From assembly GCF_036569345.1 (NCBI RefSeq), contig NZ_DATCQT010000134.1, forward strand, positions 1 through 64,000: a stretch of DNA of 64,000 nt. Reading direction: 5' to 3'. Source of the stretch: Clostridium_AD sp036569345 (GTDB taxonomy: Bacteria > Bacillota > Clostridia > Clostridiales > Clostridiaceae). The translations under genes were made by a program, and so were the position numbers. The notes beneath the pieces are model-generated. The model made no database searches. It worked only from the letters and a program-made list of their open reading frames with translations, and was not told the DNA's origin. Of this stretch, positions 8,817 to 18,380 are shown piece after piece (position 1 is the first letter of the stretch; every line of letters begins with the position of its first letter).

Positions 8817-10460
8817 TTATTTTACTTTTAACACAAAAACATGAGGTGTAAGTCTACCACTTTCAATTTTTATCTCTTGAAGTAATTCAAGCTTATCATT
8901 ATCTATTAGAACTTCCTTAAACAGTTGTTTTTCTATTGTATAAACAAATGCCATTCCCCCTGGTCTAATAAGCTCAGGGATTTTATTTACAAATTCCTGA
9001 TATAAGTCCGCGTACTTGTTATGGGTGGTGGACTTATTGTCAAATGGCATATTTGTTATAAGTTCATCAAATTGACCATATGGAATATATTCTAATATAT
9101 CTTCAGCTAAAAGGTCTATGTCAACATCAGCTAACTTAGAATTTATTGTTGCAGATGATATAGCTGTCCTATATATATCTACGCCTGTTAAAGTTTCAAA
9201 TTGCTCTAATTTAGCCCTTTCAATAAGCATTGTTGAAACACCACAAAATGGATCTATAACTTTGGCACTAGGTTCTAGCCATTTTTCTATAGATTTTATT
9301 ACTATGGCTGCAGTTACAGGATTTATGGATGTAGCTAAATCATTTTTTCTATAGTCAAATCTACTATCCTTTGTGGAATACAGTTTGACATATACAGTGC
9401 AGAGATTATCTCTTTCAAGTATCCGTACCTCAACTTCATATGAAGAGGGGCTGTTTCTTAAATTTCCACACGAAAGTTCGTCTAATTCTCTAGATAGGTT
9501 TTTTACGAATTCTGAACGTTCGCGGCTTAGATCCGTAGTTTTAAATTCAATTCTGTATCCAAAAGGAGCATTAGAATCATTAACATGACACTGATTTAAA
9601 AAACCTACAATATTTGCATTTATAATTGCATCAGCTATTACCTTATAATCAAATTGTAAATACACGCAGTCAGCTAAAGGATACAAAAGTTCGTAAAAGG
9701 TTCTACAGGTATAAATCTTATCTAAATCCTTTTCGCAAATAAGTATACCGTCATCTACAAGTTTACCATCTATCCATTTATCGTCTAGCTCAGTTAAAGT
9801 AAGCTGATACTGATAATTCATAACTGTGAGTAGCATTGGCACGGGAGTTTCAAACCCCTTAAATTCATGACGCACAGTGGGTGATAATTTATCTATAGCT
9901 CTTGTAAGTGCAAGCTTCTCTTCATTAATATGTTTATTAGTTGTTACTAGTGAATCATTTTCTTTTAATGCTTGTTCATTCATTACTACATCTTCAAACA
10001 TTTTCTTTAATTTATCTGCATCACTTGCAGTGCCGCAGTTACCTATTGCAAGAACATATGAATATCTTACAAAAAGTTTATCCTCGGCGGTGTAGGCGTT
10101 ATATAAAGCATCTAAATATTCAGGGTCTCCAAGTTCTCCAATAACACCACATACATTTTTTCGTACCTTTGGATCTGGATGCGAAAGAAGGGCGCTAAGT
10201 TTTTCCTTTGAATTACCAATAGTTCTTTTGAACATTCCCTTTGGTTTTTCCTTTTTTAGAATATCACGCATAACAGAAAGTAATACCCTAGGGTTTTCCT
10301 CAGTTATTATTTTTGACCATAACATTGGAATTGCATTGTTATAATCAAGGGATAGTTTATTTATTATAGCAGACCTTTGTTTATCATCTGAAGTTTTTAA
10401 ATTTTCTATGAAAGCTATAATTGTATTATTTTTTTCTGATGTATCATTTATCTCTATCAT
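8817..10460 (-). CDS. HEAT-repeat protein fused to an RlmL/Trm14-like methyltransferase domain
   Basis: The protein has 547 residues. About residues 20-170 read as HEAT-type helical repeats (for example LLSHPDPKVRKNVCGVIGELGD). The middle may be a THUMP-like segment. The C-terminal 180 residues form a SAM-dependent methyltransferase with DPFCGVSTMLIERA (motif I) and NMPFD, a variant of the NPPF/Y motif of base methyltransferases. By family it would methylate guanine in rRNA or tRNA; the substrate is inferred only. ATG at 10460 is chosen over GTG at 10469, because AGAGGTG is seven bases upstream of the ATG. Monocistronic. Confidence 0.75.
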   Translation of the reverse strand: MIEINDTSEKNNTIIAFIENLKTSDDKQRSAIINKLSLDYNNAIPMLWSKIITEENPRVLLSVMRDILKKEKPKGMFKRTIGNSKEKLSALLSHPDPKVRKNVCGVIGELGDPEYLDALYNAYTAEDKLFVRYSYVLAIGNCGTASDADKLKKMFEDVVMNEQALKENDSLVTTNKHINEEKLALTRAIDKLSPTVRHEFKGFETPVPMLLTVMNYQYQLTLTELDDKWIDGKLVDDGILICEKDLDKIYTCRTFYELLYPLADCVYLQFDYKVIADAIINANIVGFLNQCHVNDSNAPFGYRIEFKTTDLSRERSEFVKNLSRELDELSCGNLRNSPSSYEVEVRILERDNLCTVYVKLYSTKDSRFDYRKNDLATSINPVTAAIVIKSIEKWLEPSAKVIDPFCGVSTMLIERAKLEQFETLTGVDIYRTAISSATINSKLADVDIDLLAEDILEYIPYGQFDELITNMPFDNKSTTHNKYADLYQEFVNKIPELIRPGGMAFVYTIEKQLFKEVLIDNDKLELLQEIKIESGRLTPHVFVLKVK

Positions 10461-10695
10461 TTGTTTCACCTCTTATGCTTAAATTTATTAACTATAATTA
10501 TATCATATATTCGATTTTTATAGTGTGATGCTTATTTTTAATATATAAATTATGAAAATGGTATTCTTTTAGAAACTATCTGTTAAAAAAGTGTCTACTT
10601 ACATTAAACTTTAGTTTGTTGTAGTGTAATTTAGAGTATACTAATATTATTAAAAGGATTTATAAAAAATAAATTATTAAATGGAGGATTTTAAA

Positions 10696-11256
10696 ATGAA
10701 TGAAACTTTAAAAAACATAAGAAATAGAAGAAGCATAAGGGCATTTCTACCAGATCAAATTAATGGTGCACACCTAACAGAGATAATAGATGCAGGGATT
10801 TATGCACCAAGTGCTACAAATAAGCAACCATGGCATTTTACAGTAGTGCAAAGAAAAGATATTATAGACAGATTAAGTGATGCTTTTAAAGAAATTGCCG
10901 CAAAATCTGATAATGAATATATTAGAAGATTTGCTGATAATGAAAAATTTCATGTGTTTTACAATGCACCAACTGTAGTATTAGTATCTGGAGATAAAAG
11001 TAACCAATCAGCCCCAGTTGATTGCGCAACAGCAGTAGAAAATATGCTAATAGCTGCAGAATCCTTAGAAATAGGTTCCTGTTGGGTTGGCCTTATTGCC
11101 TATTTATTAAATAGTGAAGAAGGAGCAGAATTTGTTAAGGAACTTGAAATACCAGAAGGATATAGACAAATACATGCATTTTGCCTTGGATATAAAAAAA
11201 TTGAGATAACAAATGCACCAGCGAGAAAAGAAAATACAGTAAATTATATAAAATAA
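10696..11256 (+). CDS. Nitroreductase family protein
   Basis: The protein has 186 residues. It begins with the flavin-binding NRRSIRAF and GIYAPSATNKQPW motifs of the NfsA/FRase-type nitroreductase family and ends within the usual length for small members. It should bind FMN and use NAD(P)H; the physiological substrate is unknown. An ATG at 10681 lies in frame, but GGAGG (10683-10687) overlaps it and is well placed for the ATG at 10696. It stands alone, with a 20-base inverted repeat downstream. Confidence 0.85.
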   Translation: MNETLKNIRNRRSIRAFLPDQINGAHLTEIIDAGIYAPSATNKQPWHFTVVQRKDIIDRLSDAFKEIAAKSDNEYIRRFADNEKFHVFYNAPTVVLVSGDKSNQSAPVDCATAVENMLIAAESLEIGSCWVGLIAYLLNSEEGAEFVKELEIPEGYRQIHAFCLGYKKIEITNAPARKENTVNYIK

Positions 11257-11270
11257 GAAAGGGTTATGCA

Positions 11271-11326
11271 TTTTCTTAATGAAAACTAATAAATAAGTAG
11301 TAATAAATTAGTTTTCATTAAGAAAA
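11271..11326. repeat. Perfect 20-base inverted repeat between nitroreductase and tRNA-Lys
   Basis: The arms 11271-11290 and 11307-11326 are exact reverse complements around a 16-base loop. An outer ATGCA/TGCAT pair extends the symmetry. There is no clear T-run after the right arm, so it is not a standard terminator. The right arm touches the tRNA promoter. Confidence 0.7.
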
Positions 11327-11329
11327 GTA

Positions 11330-11358
11330 TTTACATATGCATAAAAATAATATATAAT
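11330..11358 (+). promoter_or_regulatory. Promoter of tRNA-Lys
   Basis: TTTACA (11330-11335) and TATAAT (11353-11358) are separated by the ideal 17 bases. Initiation would be about ten bases before the tRNA. Confidence 0.8.
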
Positions 11359-11376
11359 ATAGAAGTTGTCGAACAT

Positions 11377-11453
11377 GCTTCATTAGCTCAGCTGGTTAGA
11401 GTACCTGACTCTTAATCAGGGTGTCCAGGGTTCGATTCCCTGATGGAGCACCA
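11377..11453 (+). tRNA. tRNA-Lys (anticodon CUU)
   Basis: A 77-base cloverleaf. The acceptor arm GCTTCAT pairs with ATGGAGC (one G-U). The D-arm is AGCTCAGCTGGTTAGAG. The anticodon stem CCTGA/TCAGG holds loop CTCTTAA, so the anticodon is CTT. The T-arm has GGTTCGATTCC. CCA is encoded at 11451-11453. Confidence 0.97.
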
Positions 11454-11457
11454 ATAT

Positions 11458-11497
11458 AAAAACAGATATCTCAAGCGTTTGAGGTATCTGTTTTTTT
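11458..11497 (+). terminator. Terminator of tRNA-Lys
   Basis: A 17-pair stem of AAAAACAGATATCTCAA with its complement (one G-U) around GCG, ending in a T-run. It lies between the tRNA and a converging protease gene and may serve both strands. Confidence 0.88.
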
Positions 11498-11549
11498 ATA
11501 CTTTATTGAAAAATGCTTAAATGGGTACCATTAGTAAAGGTGCATTAAG

Positions 11550-13214
11550 TTATTTTACTATAGTATAGTTAATACTTAATACCCCAGACATATTTCCTTT
11601 TGCATCAACTGCGATAACCTTAAGTGTACAAGTTGATGCTATATTTATATAGCCATTATAAATTAAACTCTTAGTTGTTGGTGTAGTTCCGTCTAAAGTG
11701 TAATAGGCCCTTAGTGGTTTTGCATATTGATCAAATAGTCGTATAACTAAATGTCTTTTATATGAACCTGATGTAATACTAGCAGTTGGCGTAGGTATTA
11801 CTATAGTTTGTGATATTGTGTAAGATAAACTTAATATTCTAGATGAAGTGGTATTTGCTACTGCAATAGCCTTTAAGGTTTTAGTTGCGGTTATTGTTAT
11901 AGGTGCTGAATATATTGGACTGCTTGCATTAGGAGTAGTTCCATCAAGTGTGTAATGTATTACAGCCCCGGTTGTAGCATCGGCTAATACTACAATCTGA
12001 CTCGACGTGTACACACCGGCTACTAAACTTGAAGTTGGTATAGCTGGTATAACTACGGGAGGTACTGCAACTGGTGTTGTGGCAGTTGTTGGTGATTGTA
12101 TTAAACCAAACCCATATAAAGAATCTCTACCAATTATCCCTAGATCTGTTACATTAGTATCTAATAGTTGTCTTAATTGAGCATTAGTGTCACTCGGATA
12201 TTCTTGTTTTAACAAAGCTAAATCTCCAGCAACAAAGGGTGTTGCCATAGAGGTACCGCTCATTGCTTTATAACTATTATTCAGATAAGTGCTTTCTACA
12301 TTAACCCCTGGTGCAGATACTTCTACTTTACTACCAGTGGAAGAAAAATAAGCTCTATTGTTATTGGAATCAACTGCCCCAACCGCTATAACAGAAGAAT
12401 AGTTAGCAGGATATTCCGTATTAGTGCCTGTACCTGAATTATTTCCATCATTACCTGCTGCTGCTACAATTAATAAACCATCATTATATGCTGTATCAAC
12501 TGCAGATTGTAATGCTGTATCAGACTCAGCAGAACCAAGACTCATTGATATTATATTCATCTTATTATTTATAGCCCAGTCTATACCCGATATTATATCA
12601 GAAGTATAACCATTACCGGTTGAATTAAGTGCTTTTACCGCATATATTGAAGCTCCTGGTGCTACGCCTTCTACACCGCCATTTAATCCTTTTGCTGCAA
12701 TAATGCCTGCTACATGTGTACCATGTCCATTATCATCGGCATATGAGGTTGTGGTTGAACCGTTTATTACATTGGTTCCTCCAGCCATTAACAAGTCAGA
12801 GTGTGGGCCTGCACCTGTATCTATAATAGCAATATTTATTCCTTTTCCAGTTAACCCTGAGTGCCATGAAGTTGGAGCTTTTATATCAGCAACACCCCAA
12901 TTTGTTAGTGTTATTTCTGATGCCTTAACTATATTGTCTTGTTCGATGTAGTCAACATTAGGGTCTTTTTGTAAACTAGCAAGACTTTGTGATGTCATAT
13001 CGGCTACTGCTGCATTAATATGCATATACTGATGCCTGAAATGTCCATTATGCTTTGATACAACTTGACTTCCATTAACACTGTTTGTTTTAAATTTAAT
13101 TATATACCGTTTTGTGGCTGACTGTTTAGTAGTACTTGCAAAGGTTGCCCCCCCGCATGTTAAAGTAACGATTAGAGATGCAAAAACAATACCGATAAAT
13201 TTTCTGGATTTCAT
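11550..13214 (-). CDS. Secreted subtilisin-like serine protease with two C-terminal chitobiase/FN3-like repeats
   Basis: The protein has 554 residues and is extracellular. A signal peptide (about 1-27, ending TFA-S) is followed by an I9 propeptide-like segment (about 36-97). The S8 catalytic domain has Asp132 (IIDTGAG), His164 (GHGTHVAG) and Ser322 (GTSMATP). After a proline/valine linker come two related modules of about 75 residues, each with YTLDGTTP and a closing LSxxYTI, like chitobiase C-terminal domains that bind carbohydrate or wall. The start is supported by an AGGAAGGTAGGG ribosome binding site. It probably degrades external protein for amino-acid supply; that role is inferred. Confidence 0.92.
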   Translation of the reverse strand: MKSRKFIGIVFASLIVTLTCGGATFASTTKQSATKRYIIKFKTNSVNGSQVVSKHNGHFRHQYMHINAAVADMTSQSLASLQKDPNVDYIEQDNIVKASEITLTNWGVADIKAPTSWHSGLTGKGINIAIIDTGAGPHSDLLMAGGTNVINGSTTTSYADDNGHGTHVAGIIAAKGLNGGVEGVAPGASIYAVKALNSTGNGYTSDIISGIDWAINNKMNIISMSLGSAESDTALQSAVDTAYNDGLLIVAAAGNDGNNSGTGTNTEYPANYSSVIAVGAVDSNNNRAYFSSTGSKVEVSAPGVNVESTYLNNSYKAMSGTSMATPFVAGDLALLKQEYPSDTNAQLRQLLDTNVTDLGIIGRDSLYGFGLIQSPTTATTPVAVPPVVIPAIPTSSLVAGVYTSSQIVVLADATTGAVIHYTLDGTTPNASSPIYSAPITITATKTLKAIAVANTTSSRILSLSYTISQTIVIPTPTASITSGSYKRHLVIRLFDQYAKPLRAYYTLDGTTPTTKSLIYNGYINIASTCTLKVIAVDAKGNMSGVLSINYTIVK

Positions 13215-13410
13215 TTTACCCTACCTTCCTATATACATTATTATTAAAATTAATTACTCTAACAACACATTTATTACTTTGAATTTTTAATAATATATTT
13301 TATAGAGTTATCAAAAATAAATGATATAAATTATATCGTTTATTTTAAATAAAACTTAACAAAGTTTTGGTGAAAAATCAGAAAATTCATTCACAGAAGG
13401 GGAAACTCAT

Positions 13411-13463
13411 AAAAAAATTAAAATTACAGATCATTTGGAAAAAATGATCTGTAATTTTAATTT
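13411..13463 (-). terminator. Terminator of the 2-hydroxyacid dehydrogenase gene
   Basis: Arms 13415-13436 and 13442-13463 form a perfect 22-pair stem with a five-base loop. Read on the minus strand it ends in a T-run, 21 bases after the stop codon of the dehydrogenase. Confidence 0.88.
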
Positions 13464-13483
13464 AAATAACATAAAATTAAATA

Positions 13484-14443
13484 TTAATTTACAACATTAA
13501 TTAGTTTGTTTTGAATAAGTGATTCGATATTAACAGCTATGAGCTCAATAAGCCTTTGCCTGGATTCAAAACGTCTCCAACCTATATGTGGAGTGAGGAT
13601 GACATTTTCCATGCCAAACAAGGGATTTGTAGTTTTCGGAGGTTCTGGGTCTTGAACATCTAGTGCTGCACCAGCAATTGTTCCATTTTGAAGGGCATAA
13701 GTTAAATCGGCTTCTTTTATTATTGATCCTCTTGAAGTATTTATAATAAAAGCTGAATGTTTCATAAGCCTTAATTTGTCCTTATCGATTAGATGCAATG
13801 TATCAGCTGTTAGTGGGCAGTGGAGGGTGACAAAATCACTTTGTTTTAGCAAATCTTCAAGAGAAACAAAGTGCACATTTGGGTCGCCGAACGGTTTCTC
13901 GGTCCGACTAGATATAAGAATATTCATTTTAAGAGCTAGAGCAATTTTTATTACCTCTCGCCCAATTGCACCGTAACCACCAATGACTCCAAGTGTTTTA
14001 CCTTGTAACTCGAAATGGGGTAATTCTAAGTGTTTAGTGAAATTATTAAAATTCTTCGCTCTAATCATAATTTGTTGCTGAATCATTGAGGAGCTGAAAT
14101 TTAAGATGGAGGTAATTACTAGATGCGCCACGGCTTCTGTGCTGTAGCTAGGAATGTTGCAAACGGCAATATTTTTTTCTTTTGCAGCTACAATATCAAT
14201 ATTGTTATAGCCAGTTCCGGCTTCGCAAATTAGTTTAACGCAAGGGGGGAATTGAGAAATTAGATCTCTACCCAGTGTTAATTCCTTCGTAATGATAATA
14301 GTCTGATTTTTAACCCGTTCTAAAATTTCTTTATAACTACTTTCATCGTATTTTGTGATGGTAGCTAATTTCGATATGGTCGTAAAATCAAGTTTGTTGT
14401 CAAAGTTAATTTTTGCGCTATTGAGAAATACTACGTTTTCCAT
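13484..14443 (-). CDS. D-isomer-specific 2-hydroxyacid dehydrogenase
   Basis: The protein has 319 residues. The NAD-binding fold contains GVIGGYGAIGREV. The active-site set of the family is visible: Arg in INTSRGSI, Glu in DPEPP and His in LTPHIGW. It should reduce a 2-keto acid to the D-hydroxy acid with NADH, or the reverse. Substrate choice (glycerate, lactate, other) cannot be decided from sequence. AGGAGG lies just before the ATG. It is monocistronic with its own terminator. The N-terminus is shorter and less typical than the core. Confidence 0.88.
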   Translation of the reverse strand: MENVVFLNSAKINFDNKLDFTTISKLATITKYDESSYKEILERVKNQTIIITKELTLGRDLISQFPPCVKLICEAGTGYNNIDIVAAKEKNIAVCNIPSYSTEAVAHLVITSILNFSSSMIQQQIMIRAKNFNNFTKHLELPHFELQGKTLGVIGGYGAIGREVIKIALALKMNILISSRTEKPFGDPNVHFVSLEDLLKQSDFVTLHCPLTADTLHLIDKDKLRLMKHSAFIINTSRGSIIKEADLTYALQNGTIAGAALDVQDPEPPKTTNPLFGMENVILTPHIGWRRFESRQRLIELIAVNIESLIQNKLINVVN

Positions 14444-14727
14444 ATGTACCTCCTAAGATTTAGATTAATATAAATCTAAGTATATTCCTATTCTAACTGG
14501 TGGTCAATTGAAGTGAATATACTTAAGTAAAGTACACAAAAATTTGTATAATATATTTTGAATATTAACACATATTACAATTGTATGTTTATATTTAATA
14601 TGGGTTAATAGTATTTTTATTAAAGAAAATTATGAATATAAATATATTTTTTGAATAAGGGGATAAGATATGCAAATTAATTTGATATAATATATATATC
14701 AAAACATAAATTTAAGGGGGAGAAATT

Positions 14728-16959
14728 ATGATTCCGTACAAGCTTATAATAATAGCCGTGATAGTGGTAGTAGTATTAATTCTAATTACTTATGGTATAG
14801 GGTCCACAAGTATTGGAACTGATGAAGTAGGTATTGTAGAAAAGTGGTGGAGTTCAGGTGGCTCAGTGCCAGCTGATGGTCTTATAGCACTTAAAGGAGA
14901 AGCGGGTTATCAACCAGAAGTGCTAAGGGCTGGTGTTCATTTCAAAACACCTTTTAAGTATAAGGTTAAGAAGGTAAGGCTTGTAACCATACCACAAGGT
15001 CAAATAGCTTATGTGTTTTCAAGATCTGGAGAAAGTTTAGGGGATGGTCAAACTTTAGGTAAGGTTATACCACAAAGTAAGTCATTTCAAGATGTTGTAG
15101 CATTTTTAAATAATGGTGGACAAAAGGGACCACAAAGGCAAATTCTTCGTGAGGGTACTTATGCATTTAACTTAGCACAATTTATTATAATAACAAAAGA
15201 TAGGGTACATTCAATATTCACTTCAAAGGATGAAACAGCACAAATAGAAACAATGCGAAGTGACTTAGCTAGGGAAAGTGGTTTTGATCCCGTACTAATA
15301 TCAAGTTCAAAAGTTGTTGAGCCATATTCAAAGCAAGATGATGGTAGTTTAATGGATGCTGTATATAATAAAGTAAGCAACAAGGCAGGTAGCCGTGATA
15401 CTATTGGTATTGTAACTATTAATGAAGGTCCTACACCAGACAATGGAGCAATTATAGCACCTATTGTTGGGGAAGGTATAAATAATGAGTTCTATCACAA
15501 CAACTTCCAGGAACCAGAGAAATTTTTGGCAGCAGATGGTAGAAAAGGTAAGCAGATGCAAGTACTTACTGATGGAGTTTATTTCATCAATAGAATGTTT
15601 GCAAGTGTAGATATAGTACCTAAAAGCATAATAGATATTGGTTATGTAGGGGTTGTGGTAAGCTATTTTGGTGATAAGGGTGAAGATGTTTCAGGAACAG
15701 GTTATTCTCACGGAGAGCTTGTAGAACAAGGTAAAAAAGGTATATGGAGAGATTCAATGATGCCAGGAAAGTATGCATTTAATACTTATGCTGGTAAAGT
15801 TGTGCCAGTTCCTACTACCAATGTAATTCTCAAGTGGATTAGTGGTCAAACTGGGGTACACAAATTAGATGATAATTTAAAAGAAATTAGTTTAATAACT
15901 AAGGATGCTTTCGAACCCAACCTGCCGCTAACCGTAGTATTTAACATTGATTATAGAAAAGCATCATCAGTTATACAAAGGTTTGGGGATATTAAAATGC
16001 TTATTGAACAATCTCTAGACCCAATGATAGCTGGTTATTTTAAGAATATAGGACAAACAAAGACACTTATTGAATTAGTTCAAGATAGAAGTCAGATTCA
16101 ACAACAGGCAGCAGATGAAATGACGGGTAAGTTTAAACTATATGATTTAGAGCTACAAGAAGTATTAATTGGAACACCTGCAGCTTCTGCTAGTGATACA
16201 AGAATTGAAAAAATTCTTGCACAGTTAAGGGATAGACAAGTAGCTATGGAAGAAATTAAGACAAATGAAGCTAAACAAAAGTCTGCTGAAAAGCAAAGAG
16301 AATTAAATGAAGCTCAAGCAAAAGCAACCGCGCAGTCAGCGCTTACTCAATCAAGTATTGATATTGAGGTAGCTGATAATAAGGGTAAATCAGAATTAAG
16401 ACTAGCAGAGCAATTAGCATTAAAAATGCAGAAACTAGCCGAAGCAGACAAATATAAGAGAACTCAAGAAGCGGATGCTGAAAGATATACTAGAGAGGCT
16501 CAGGCAGCGGCGCAGGCAAAAACTATTGAATTAACAGCAAGCGCTAATGCGAAGCAAGTGGAACTTCAAGCAAGTGCAGAGGCATTCAAACTTGAAACAG
16601 TAGGTAAAGCGACAGCGTTAAATATTAAGGCAGTTGCAGATGCTACTGCTGAGCAAGAAACAAAGGTAGGTATTGCTAAGGGAACAGCTGCAAGAGCTTT
16701 AGTTGAGGCATATGGTGGCCCAGATTTACAAGTTAGGCAAAGCGTTATGATAGCATTTGCAGAGGCATTAAAAATAAGCAAATCGCCCCTTGTGCCACAA
16801 ACCATAATAATGGGTGGAGCTGATGGAAAAACACCTAATGCAATGGAAGGTATAATGAGTATGGTTCTGGCAAATATGGCAAGTGAGAAAAGTGCAGTAG
16901 TACAAAAGTCTATAGAAAATATAAATGTTAAAGATGTAATAAAACCACAAAGTAAATAA
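14728..16959 (+). CDS. SPFH/flotillin-like membrane scaffold protein
   Basis: The protein has 743 residues. A single hydrophobic anchor at about 5-23 is followed by an SPFH/band 7 region. The C-terminal half has a long Ala/Glu/Lys-rich coiled coil (about 500-650) with many A-Q-A repeats, as in flotillins. It is clearly longer than Bacillus FloT (about 510) or FloA (about 330), mainly through extra sequence between the anchor and the coiled coil. A role in membrane microdomain organisation is inferred from family. The GGGGG-AGAAATT ribosome binding site is strong. No NfeD-type partner is adjacent. Confidence 0.82.
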   Translation: MIPYKLIIIAVIVVVVLILITYGIGSTSIGTDEVGIVEKWWSSGGSVPADGLIALKGEAGYQPEVLRAGVHFKTPFKYKVKKVRLVTIPQGQIAYVFSRSGESLGDGQTLGKVIPQSKSFQDVVAFLNNGGQKGPQRQILREGTYAFNLAQFIIITKDRVHSIFTSKDETAQIETMRSDLARESGFDPVLISSSKVVEPYSKQDDGSLMDAVYNKVSNKAGSRDTIGIVTINEGPTPDNGAIIAPIVGEGINNEFYHNNFQEPEKFLAADGRKGKQMQVLTDGVYFINRMFASVDIVPKSIIDIGYVGVVVSYFGDKGEDVSGTGYSHGELVEQGKKGIWRDSMMPGKYAFNTYAGKVVPVPTTNVILKWISGQTGVHKLDDNLKEISLITKDAFEPNLPLTVVFNIDYRKASSVIQRFGDIKMLIEQSLDPMIAGYFKNIGQTKTLIELVQDRSQIQQQAADEMTGKFKLYDLELQEVLIGTPAASASDTRIEKILAQLRDRQVAMEEIKTNEAKQKSAEKQRELNEAQAKATAQSALTQSSIDIEVADNKGKSELRLAEQLALKMQKLAEADKYKRTQEADAERYTREAQAAAQAKTIELTASANAKQVELQASAEAFKLETVGKATALNIKAVADATAEQETKVGIAKGTAARALVEAYGGPDLQVRQSVMIAFAEALKISKSPLVPQTIIMGGADGKTPNAMEGIMSMVLANMASEKSAVVQKSIENINVKDVIKPQSK

Positions 16960-16970
16960 TATATAAATAA

Positions 16971-17009
16971 AATAAATCCAGCAGAATAAATTATTCTGCT
17001 GGATTTATT
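16971..17009. terminator. Bidirectional terminator, member of an AATCCAG...CTGGATT family
   Basis: Nineteen-base arms 16971-16989 and 16991-17009 are nearly perfect complements between two converging genes, with A-run and T-run flanks. It shares the AATCCAG core with the hairpins at 19450 and 22823. Confidence 0.85.
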
Positions 17010-17047
17010 TTATTTACATAATCTTATTGTGATTCATTTTGGTATAT

Positions 17048-17626
17048 CTAACCTATAAAGTTTTGAATCGTAAGAAAAGCCTTAATATCTATCTTCTCAT
17101 TTGAATTTATTAAACTTTTAGCTTCGCTCTTAGATAATAACATAACCTCAATATCCTCATCTGGTTCTAAATAATCTTTTGATAAATTTCCATTGCAAGT
17201 ACAATACACTAAGGCTACTGACTCATCTGTCATACCAGTTGAAATATATGCCTTAGATTTAGTCTTTTCATAATCAATTTGGATTAAATCAAGTCCTGTT
17301 TCTTCCTTTAACTCACGTCTTACAGTAGTTTTAAAGTCTTCTCCATAATCTACAAGTCCCGCAGGAACTTCATAAACATAATCATTAAGAGGAATCCTAA
17401 ATTGCTTTATAATCACTAACTTATTCTCATCAACATGAGTAGCTACTATGATAACAGCATCTATATTATCTTCTGCTCCATTAAAATAAGTATTTTTTAA
17501 TGTATCTAAATCTTTTCTAGAAGCTATGGACCAATTTTTGGTTTCTCCAATTTTATTAGTATACTCCGCATTATAAAGCTTTAAATATTTTGTATCTGCT
17601 AGTGTTGTAATATTTTTTATGCTCAT
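17048..17626 (-). CDS. Nudix hydrolase, ADP-ribose pyrophosphatase type
   Basis: The protein has 192 residues. It has a complete Nudix box, G-x5-E-x7-RELKEETGL, starting at GLVDYGE, which binds Mg and cleaves a nucleoside diphosphate linked to another moiety. The preceding QFRIPLNDYVYEVPAG resembles the ADP-ribose/NDP-sugar group (NudF-like), so ADP-ribose is the likeliest substrate. It is single, facing the SPFH gene across a shared terminator. Confidence 0.85.
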   Translation of the reverse strand: MSIKNITTLADTKYLKLYNAEYTNKIGETKNWSIASRKDLDTLKNTYFNGAEDNIDAVIIVATHVDENKLVIIKQFRIPLNDYVYEVPAGLVDYGEDFKTTVRRELKEETGLDLIQIDYEKTKSKAYISTGMTDESVALVYCTCNGNLSKDYLEPDEDIEVMLLSKSEAKSLINSNEKIDIKAFLTIQNFIG

Positions 17627-17974
17627 TTATTCATCTCCAATAAAGTTGTATTTTATGATTATATTATTTTATGTAGTTACTCAAAATATTCAAGTTTTAA
17701 ATTATTTATACAATTTGATGATATCACTTTGTAGGAAAAAAAACAAATAACAGGAATGTTATAATCAAAGCGATATTATTAATAACACTTATGCGTATTA
17801 TCTTGTAGTTTTTATAAAAAAAATTATTAATACTTGGAAATATTCGTATTAATAGTAATAATAATTATATCTTGGATTTAATCAATTATAGAAATAATAA
17901 TGAGTTTTTGTTATAATGTACATGATTTACAATGCTTTGTGATGTAAACATTATAAATTAAATGTACATTTTGT
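17627..17974. other. Divergent intergenic region with two ATGTACAT palindromes
   Basis: AT-rich gap between the Nudix gene and the small gene at 17988. ATGTACAT occurs at 17916-17923 and 17962-17969, the first overlapping a TATAAT (17912-17917). No matching -35 is obvious. The palindromes could be operator half-sites; nothing else is visible. Confidence 0.35.
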
Positions 17975-17987
17975 GGAGGTGTGAAAA

Positions 17988-18380
17988 ATATTTTATTTTG
18001 TAAAAGACATAGAAGATAATGTAATGAATATAAATTGTTTACATGAGGTTCCTTTTTTAGAAGAGGCGATATACAATATGTCCATGGTTAAGATGATAAA
18101 AGAATATGAAAATTTAAAAAAGTTGTTTATGATAAGTAAAATGGCAAATAACTTTCAGATTAAAGGTGTCGCAGGAAAAGAGTTGGAATTTTTTCTTCTA
18201 GAAAATATTCCCTTTGAGGATATGGATTATACTCATGATATTCTACATAATAGAATTAAACAAAGAATGGGACCTGGATTTGATAAATATGAATATGAAT
18301 TAAAATTAAAATTAAGTGGGACATGCTCTAGAATTTTATTTAAGGCTAAGATAAAATATATTTTAAAAGAATGGATGTAA
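17988..18380 (+). CDS. Small unknown protein with apparent ATA start
   Basis: I do not recognise this family. From ATA at 17988 the frame gives 130 residues beginning (M)FYFVKDIED. The first conventional ATG is at 18024, which would leave 118 residues but has no ribosome binding site. GGAGGTG at 17975-17981 is six bases before the ATA, an ideal distance, and a stop precedes it in frame. So either AUA is used as start (rare), or an ATG has mutated. The protein is soluble, with helical charged stretches and no cysteine motif or membrane segment. Cysteines are only at two scattered places. Confidence 0.6.
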   Translation: MFYFVKDIEDNVMNINCLHEVPFLEEAIYNMSMVKMIKEYENLKKLFMISKMANNFQIKGVAGKELEFFLLENIPFEDMDYTHDILHNRIKQRMGPGFDKYEYELKLKLSGTCSRILFKAKIKYILKEWM

